From an uncultured Clostridia bacterium (GTDB lineage Bacteria; Bacillota; Clostridia; Lachnospirales; Lachnospiraceae), in NCBI GenBank assembly GCA_946611595.1, contig CAMODY010000058.1:1-10113 (forward strand): a stretch of 10,113 bases of DNA, read 5' to 3'. The position numbers were made by a program, and so were the translations under genes. This document shows, piece by piece, positions 1-5,900 of this stretch (position 1 is its first letter; each line of letters begins with the position of its first letter). Under the pieces are notes generated by a model. That model searched no databases, was not told the origin of the DNA, and was given only the letters and a program-made list of their open reading frames with translations.

Positions 1-100
1 AAAGGTTCTGCTTAGTGCTGCTTCGTTCCCGACCTGACACGGTTCACAGATTTCCGTTGCATTGGACCCGGGCAGATGCCAGTCTGCCGCGTCCACAGAC
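1..100 (-). ncRNA. ffs: Signal recognition particle RNA (4.5S/scRNA), 3' part outside the window
   Basis: This is the RNA of the signal recognition particle. It binds Ffh and, with FtsY, delivers nascent membrane proteins to the translocon. Read on the minus strand, positions 40 to 15 carry the conserved domain IV: a GUG/CAC closing stem, the UCAGG and AAGCAG sides of the Ffh-binding internal loop, and a GGAA tetraloop at 29-26. This matches the family pattern (GUCAGGUCCGGAAGGAAGCAGC) with a changed, still paired, loop-closing stem. The 5' end is placed near 100 from the promoter just upstream. About 71 nt precede the tetraloop but only 25 follow it, so the 3' arm must continue beyond base 1. 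I cannot tell whether the full molecule is the small or the Alu-containing large type. In Bacillus the equivalent gene lies beside dnaX in the same direction; here it is divergent. Confidence 0.9.
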
Positions 101-107
101 AAACGCC

Positions 108-136
108 ATTATAAAGTAAGGAAAATTTTCCGTCAA
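108..136 (-). promoter_or_regulatory. Promoter of the SRP RNA gene
   Basis: On the minus strand there is a TTGACG -35 box (136-131), a 17-base spacer, and a perfect TATAAT -10 box (113-108). This predicts initiation at about 100-102, giving an RNA that begins with G at about position 100. It is near consensus for the housekeeping sigma factor, as expected for an abundant stable RNA. It also fixes the 5' end and strand of the RNA gene independently of its conserved loop. Confidence 0.88.
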
Positions 137-149
137 GCAATATCGTGCG

Positions 150-178
150 TTGCTATTAGGCGGTTCTTATGGTATCAT
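150..178 (+). promoter_or_regulatory. Candidate promoter of the dnaX operon
   Basis: TTGCTA (150-155) and TATCAT (173-178) are separated by 17 bases and would start transcription near 185, about 55 bases before dnaX. The match is 4/6 plus 5/6 to the housekeeping sigma consensus, so it is only moderate. Its -35 box lies 13 bp from the -35 box of the divergent SRP RNA promoter. An alternative TAGAAT box at 215-220 has no convincing -35 and would leave almost no leader. Confidence 0.45.
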
Positions 179-196
179 TTCCAATGATACTTTTTT
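172..196 (+). promoter_or_regulatory. Dyad with T-run in the dnaX upstream region (operator or terminator-like hairpin)
   Basis: A perfect 7-bp inverted repeat, GTATCAT (172-178) and ATGATAC (184-190), encloses a 5-base loop and is followed by six T (191-196). The form is that of an intrinsic terminator on the plus strand, but the stem is AT-rich and weak. It also overlaps the -10 box of the candidate dnaX promoter, so an RNA begun there would lack the left arm. It could be an operator, an attenuator for a transcript started further upstream, or a terminator for antisense transcription coming from the left. Confidence 0.4.
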
Positions 197-240
197 AATG
201 TGGCTAATTATGTTTAGAATTTGGTTTAGGAGTAGAATGC

Positions 241-1950
241 ATGTCATACGTGGCTCTTTACAGAAAATTCAGACCCCGTACTTTTGACCAGGTAAAGGGG
301 CAGGATCATATCGTTCGTACTCTGAAAAATCAGATCAAAAATCAGCGGATCGGACATGCGTATTTATTCACCGGAACGCGTGGTACAGGAAAGACTTCTG
401 TAGCAAAAATACTTGCAAAAACGGTCAACTGCCTGAACCCGCAAGACGGAGAACCATGCGATCAATGTGAAAACTGCCTGGCTGCAAACCAGGGCAATTT
501 CATGGATATCGTGGAGATCGACGCGGCGTCCAATACCGGTGTGGAAGATATCCGAAGAGTAATCGAAGAGATCCAGTACACTCCGGCCCGCGGAAAATAT
601 AAAGTCTACATTATCGACGAAGTACATATGCTGAGCGTTAACGCGTTCAACGCATTTTTAAAGACCTTGGAAGAACCGCCGGAATATGTTGTATTTATTC
701 TGGCTACGACGGAGCCTCATAAGCTTCCGCAGACGATCCTTTCAAGGTGCCAGCGTTATGATTTCAAGAGGATCGATCTTGATACGATCGCAGGAAACTT
801 AAATGACCTTTTGAAAGCAGAAGGCATCGAGGCGGAAGAGAAAGCAGTCCGTTATATTGCCAGAGCAGGTGATGGCTCCATGAGAGATGCCTTAAGCCTG
901 ATGGACCGCTGCGTTGCTTTCAGCCTCGGAGAGAAGATCACTTACGAAAATGTTCTTTCTATATTGGGAACAGTCGACATGGAAGACTTTTCCGCTCTTT
1001 ACAGAGCGATCAGCAGTTTTAACATTGTTGATGCACTGAAAGTAATTGAAAGAACGGTTGATTCCGGAAGAGACCTCACGCCGTTTATCAGCGATTTCAT
1101 TATGTATCTTAGAAACCTGCTGATCTTAAGCGTAGGCGGAAAAAGTGCAACAGAGCTTTTAGGTCTTTCGGAAGAGAACATCCGTCTCTTAAATGAAGAT
1201 GTAAAGACGGCAGATAGTGAAGTGCTGATGCGCTATATCCGCATCCTTTCTGAGCTTTTAAACCAGATCCGTTTTTCCGCTTCCAAGCAGATCTTAACGG
1301 AAGTGGCATTGATCAAGCTTGCAAGGCCGCAGATGGAAACAGGCATGGATGCACTTTTAGACCGTATCCGTTTCTTAGAAGAAAACGGTGTGCAGCAAAA
1401 AGCTGCAGCGCCGGCTGCAAAGCCTGAGGCTAAGGCATACAGAAACCCGGACATCATCGACATAGCACAAGATGATTATGAATATGAAGAACCAGTCTCT
1501 TTTGACGTTCCGGGATTTTATGACGCTCCGATCGAAGGGCCGAATGAAACAGAACCAAAAGAAGAGATAGAAGAAGAGGAAGCGCCTCTTCCGGGACAGC
1601 AGTCATTCAACCCAAATCAGAATGGCGGAAATGCGTTAAGCGTTCTCGGCAGATGGCCTGAGATCTTAGAAGCCTGTGATGACAGGAGGATCAAAACCTT
1701 CCTTTCAAAAGCACAGACAGGATGCGAAGGAGATTCTTTTGTAATCTACGTATCCGGAGATATTGCATATAAACAGTTAAAAGATCCGGCGGTCATGGAA
1801 AACCTCAAAAAGCTGATCGCAGATGTGAGTGGTATCCAGGTAAGTCTGGATGTGCGTCATGAAAGCGCAAAACCGGAGATCCCGGATCAACAGGATTTAA
1901 GTTCCTTATTTAAAAATATAAACATGAACATAGAAATGGAGGAAATGTAA
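241..1950 (+). CDS. dnaX: DNA polymerase III subunit gamma/tau
   Basis: DnaX is the ATPase of the clamp loader. It loads the sliding clamp onto primed DNA and, through its tau tail, couples the polymerase and helicase at the fork. The N-terminus MSYVALYRKFRP is the family hallmark and fixes the ATG, with an AGGAG ribosome site 8 bases upstream. Visible motifs are: Walker A GTRGTGKT (45-52); four zinc-binding cysteines (64, 73, 76, 79); Walker B IIDEVH (124-129); sensor 1 around ATTEP (155-159); and the SRC arginine-finger motif (168-170). A helical collar domain follows to about residue 370. Then comes an acidic linker (about 385-465) and a C-terminal tau domain (about 468-550). At 569 residues the length is close to that of Bacillus DnaX. 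I see no A-AAA-AAG slippery site giving a shorter gamma form. It is the first gene of a tightly packed operon. Confidence 0.98.
   Translation: MSYVALYRKFRPRTFDQVKGQDHIVRTLKNQIKNQRIGHAYLFTGTRGTGKTSVAKILAKTVNCLNPQDGEPCDQCENCLAANQGNFMDIVEIDAASNTGVEDIRRVIEEIQYTPARGKYKVYIIDEVHMLSVNAFNAFLKTLEEPPEYVVFILATTEPHKLPQTILSRCQRYDFKRIDLDTIAGNLNDLLKAEGIEAEEKAVRYIARAGDGSMRDALSLMDRCVAFSLGEKITYENVLSILGTVDMEDFSALYRAISSFNIVDALKVIERTVDSGRDLTPFISDFIMYLRNLLILSVGGKSATELLGLSEENIRLLNEDVKTADSEVLMRYIRILSELLNQIRFSASKQILTEVALIKLARPQMETGMDALLDRIRFLEENGVQQKAAAPAAKPEAKAYRNPDIIDIAQDDYEYEEPVSFDVPGFYDAPIEGPNETEPKEEIEEEEAPLPGQQSFNPNQNGGNALSVLGRWPEILEACDDRRIKTFLSKAQTGCEGDSFVIYVSGDIAYKQLKDPAVMENLKKLIADVSGIQVSLDVRHESAKPEIPDQQDLSSLFKNINMNIEMEEM
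1938..1943 (+). promoter_or_regulatory. Ribosome binding site selecting a TTG start for ybaB
   Basis: GGAGGA lies inside the last codons of dnaX, 7 bases before the TTG at 1951, which directly abuts the dnaX TAA stop. The ATG at 1993 has only GGCGG-like sequence ahead of it. This supports TTG as the true start and suggests translational coupling to dnaX. Confidence 0.75.
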
Positions 1951-2316
1951 TTGGGTAAAGGACGTGGAGGCTTCGGCGGCTTCGGCGGCGGAATGCCGAA
2001 TATGAAACAGATACAGCAGCTTCAGAAACAGGCAATGAAGATGCAAAAGGAAATGGAAGAAGCAACAGCAGCTCTTGAAGAAGAGACTGTTTCTGCTGCA
2101 GCAGGCGGCGGAGTTGTAGAAGTTACCGTTTCCGGTAAGAAAGAGATTACAGCTATCAAGATCGATCCGGAAGCTGTTGACCCGGATGATGTTGAAATGC
2201 TTGAAGATCTGATCATGGCAGCAGCAAATGAAGCCCTTCGGAAAATGGAAGAATTATCCAATTCCAAAATGGCAGAGATCACAGGCGGAGCAGGGGGCTT
2301 AGGTGGACTATTTTAG
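1951..2316 (+). CDS. ybaB: YbaB/EbfC family nucleoid-associated protein
   Basis: This is a small DNA-binding protein of the YbaB/EbfC family, a dimer that coats or bends DNA and is nearly always encoded between dnaX and recR. The 121 residues show a Gly/Phe-rich N-terminal tail (2-14), then a long charged helix (about 18-45, MKQIQQLQKQAMKMQKEMEE). The conserved core follows: VEVTVSGKKEITAIKIDPE and a DPDDVEMLEDLIMAAANEAL segment. The end is Gly-rich (GGAGGLGGLF). The N- and C-terminal glycine tails make it slightly longer than the roughly 105-110 residues usual for the family. The start is a TTG touching the dnaX stop, backed by a good ribosome site. Its last 14 bases overlap recR. A role beside RecR in repair is family knowledge, not shown here. 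Confidence 0.95.
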   Translation: MGKGRGGFGGFGGGMPNMKQIQQLQKQAMKMQKEMEEATAALEEETVSAAAGGGVVEVTVSGKKEITAIKIDPEAVDPDDVEMLEDLIMAAANEALRKMEELSNSKMAEITGGAGGLGGLF

Positions 2317-2899
2317 TGATCACATTTCAAAGCTGATAGGAGAGCTTTCAAAGCTTCCGGGCATTGGACCGAAATCGGCAGGACGTTTAGCCTTTCATAT
2401 TATCGATATGCCGGAAGCGGAAGTGGAAGAACTTTCCAAAGCTTTGATCGATGCAAAAAAGAACATCAGATACTGCAAAAGCTGTTATACGATCACAGAT
2501 GATGAAGAGTGTCCGATCTGCAAGAGCTCAAAAAGAGACCATAGCGTGATCATGGTCGTGGAAAATACGAGAGATCTTGCTGCATATGAAAAGACCGGAA
2601 AGTACAACGGAGTTTATCATGTACTTCATGGCGCAATCTCCCCGATGCTGGGGATCGGACCTTCGGATATAAAACTCAAAGAACTTGTAGAGAGACTGAA
2701 AGGTGATATCAAGGAAGTTATAGTAGCTACTAATTCCAGCCTGGAGGGGGAGACGACGGCAATGTACATTAGTAAGCTGATCAAACCGGCAGGGATTAAA
2801 GTGAGCCGTATTGCCAGCGGCGTACCGGTAGGCGGAGACTTAGAGTGTATTGACGAAGTTACGCTTCTTCGTGCACTTGAAGGCAGAGTGGAGATTTAA
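2303..2899 (+). CDS. recR: Recombination protein RecR
   Basis: RecR works with RecO (and RecF) to load RecA onto SSB-coated single-stranded gaps, forming ring-like clamps on DNA. The 198 residues match the usual family length. Domains in order are: a helix-hairpin-helix with LPGIG (18-22); a C4 zinc finger (Cys58, 61, 70, 73); a Toprim domain starting at about 81 with the acidic residue in VVEN (Glu87); and a C-terminal segment GVPVGGDLECID, which is diagnostic of RecR. The start is a GTG inside the end of ybaB, a 14-base overlap in another frame. A GGGGG stretch lies 5 bases upstream, so translation is probably coupled. The MDYFSDHISKLIGELSKLPGIG opening fits other RecR proteins, which supports this start. 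Confidence 0.97.
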   Translation: MDYFSDHISKLIGELSKLPGIGPKSAGRLAFHIIDMPEAEVEELSKALIDAKKNIRYCKSCYTITDDEECPICKSSKRDHSVIMVVENTRDLAAYEKTGKYNGVYHVLHGAISPMLGIGPSDIKLKELVERLKGDIKEVIVATNSSLEGETTAMYISKLIKPAGIKVSRIASGVPVGGDLECIDEVTLLRALEGRVEI

Positions 2900-2901
2900 A
2901 A

Positions 2902-5900
2902 ATGGATAAACAAGAGTATCGGGAAATTGTAGGTGACATTCGAAGAGCATACGACCGCAAAGAGTATGACAAAGTTTTAATGTATGCAGAAGAACTGGAC
3001 ATGAGACGTGTCTCTGACAGTCGCGTTCTGGAAATGATCTCTGATTCTCATATGGCAATGGGAGATTTGGCAACAGCACGTGAACTGCTTCTGAAAGCAT
3101 ATGAAAAAACACCGATGGGAAGAAAGATCGCATATAAACTGAGCGAACTTTCAATTAAGCTCGGAGACCTCGATGGAGCGGTTGACTTCTATGAGGACTT
3201 CTGCAAAATGGCACCTCATGACAACGACAGATTTCTTTTGAAATACAAGATCGGAAAAGCCGGCGGCGTCGGAAAGAAAGATCTTGCAAAAGTGCTTGCA
3301 GCTTATTGCTCACGAGAGGTCGATGAAAAGTGGATGGCAGAGCTTGCGTCCCTTTACGACGAGCTTGGAGAAAAAGATAAATGTAACGAAATCTGCGACG
3401 ATATCATTCTCTGGTATGCGGATGGCGAGTATGTTCAGAAGGCCCTTGAAATGAAAGGACGCAACGGAGAACTTACCGCTTCCCAACAGGGTAAGCTTGA
3501 AAAAATGCAGGCAGCAGCGAAAGAGGCAGCAGCTAAGAAGCCGGAAGATGATCTTCCGGAAATGGAGATCGTTAATGAAGAGCGTGAGTTCCGTCCGGGA
3601 ACGATCGAATCAGACGATGCTCTTACAGAGGATGATCTGGACTCTATCCTTGAAGAGTTTATTACGATCGAAGATGCAACCGCACCACCTGAACCTGTAA
3701 AAGCAGAAGATATGGCGGAAATATCTTATGTAAAGATCGATGAGCCGGAGACAGAAGTTATTCCGGTAGAAGAGATCCGTGTGGCTGCCGAAGAAGAAGG
3801 AAATGCGGCGGAAGAAATTCAGAGCGCAAAGGCAGAAGCAAAGAAAGCGGCAGCAATCGAGGCGGTTACGATCACCCCGATGCTTGATACTCCGGAGGTG
3901 AAAGAGGAAGTTATGGAAACACCTGCAGAGATTCAAAATGAACCAATTATTGAAGACATTGAACTTAAGACTGCACCGGTCCATGCAGAAGTCAGAGAAC
4001 ATATTGCTGAAAACATGGATCATCCGGAGCCGGTTGATGTTCCAGATATCTTAGCAGCTCCGGTAGAGCAGCCTGTAGAAGAGCCGGCAGAAGAGCCTGT
4101 GGCAGAGGAGCCTGTCTTTAAAAAGACGACTCCGAGCGGCAGACCATTCTCTAATATTGAAGCAATGCAGTCTGCAAGAACCGCGCCTCCGAAAGATGAG
4201 GCAAACTTCTGGAAGATGCCGGATGAACTGACGATCGATGAGGAGCAGGTAGACCCGCAGTTTACCGAGCCTATTTATGGTTCTCACAGATGGTTTGAAG
4301 AAAAACCGGAACCGGATCCTGATTTTGAAGAACCTGTATTCGGATCCCATAGATTTGTTCCGCAGCCGGAACCGGTAGAAGAGGAAGAAACCCTCGCAGA
4401 TGTAGTGATCGAGCAGGTTGAGCCGGAGCCGATCGTGATCGAGCCGGCAGAAGAAGATAATACACTTCCGGAACATTTCTCTACGATTCGCACAACCTCC
4501 TCCGGCGCAGAGCTTTTAGGTATGTACGCAGCTGCAAAATCTGCCGGAAGCGGAGACAATCTTTCCGCACAGGCTGCGTTTGTCAGAAAACCAGAACTTG
4601 GCGGAAGAAAGACTCTTCCTCCGGAAATGTTTGCAGATCCGACGACAGAGCCGGAATACTATGAAGGTCCTGCATACTTTGAAGAAGCAGAGTCCGGATA
4701 TGAGCCGGAACCAGAACCGGAACCGATGATCCAGGATCCTGCCTTTGTTACAGAGGCAATTCCGAAGATCCTTTCTGTACCGGAAGAAGCATTTGCTGAA
4801 GAAGAGCCGGCAGCAGAGTTTGAAGATCTTAAAGCTGCACCGGAATTTGATATGATGCCTGGCGAGATGAGCGAGGCAGAACAGGCAATCAGCGAGTTCG
4901 ATCAGGAGCCTGAGACAGAATTTATTCCGGCAGCGGAAGTTAAGGAAATCCTGAAAGAAGATGAAATCGCAGATTTCGATATCGATGACGCCGGATCTAA
5001 ACTGATGGATGAACTCTTTGCAGAAGATCCGATCGAAGAAAATAAAGCTCAGGAATCAGAAGTCGTATTCCTTCAGGATGTAACGGAAGAGCCGAAAGAA
5101 GAGACATCCTTTGAGGATGCGATTGAAGAGGCAGCAGGAGAGCTTGCACTTGAGGATACAGAAGAAGAGGCAGCTGAAGAACCAGTCGAAGAAGCAATCC
5201 CGAACCTTGCAGCACATGTTGCAGAAGTTATGGAAGAAGAGGAAGAGGACAGACCGAGTCCGTTTATGTTCAGCGTCATGCCTCACGAATCCATTGAGGA
5301 AAAAGCTCCGGAGATTATTAAGGCTCAGGAGCCGGAGATCGTTGAAGAAGCAGCTGAAGAGGCGATCCCTGAGATTGATCCTGAGTTAGAAGCTGCACTC
5401 GATGAAGAACTCGAAGCCTTTGAAAAAGATCTGCTTGATTTTGATGAGGCAGAGGTTGAAGAAGAACCGCACGAGTTTGAGAAAGCAGTAGAAGAACTTG
5501 AACTGGTTAACTATCCGGAGGCAATGCAAAGAGAAGAGCCGGAAAACTATGTTGAGGTTTTAAAACCAATTGCAGATACCGGCCTGATCGAGGATATGTT
5601 CGAGGAAGAACATAAAGAAAAGGCTCCGGAAGAGGACGCTTTAGAAGAAGAGCCTGTAGCTGAAGAAACGGAAGAAGTTTTGGAAGCTCCGCAGGAGATT
5701 ATTGCGGAAGAAACAATCGAAGAAGTTATAGAAGAGCCGGAAGAAGTGGAACCGGAAGCAGAACCGTCTGTCTTTATCCCGTTGAATCAGCTTGCAGAGG
5801 AAAGAGGCAAGGTGATCACTCCGGTAACAGAAAAGAGTATTGCGGCTGCTGAAATCGATGCGGAGGCAGAAGCTGTTTCTGCAGAATTAGAAGCGGAAGT

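Noticed and set aside
1390..1420. Possible programmed frameshift site in dnaX (CAAAAAG) that would make a short gamma subunit.
   Set aside because: The run is not in the X-XXY-YYZ register, and I see no supporting stop or stem. Gram-positive DnaX usually has no such site.
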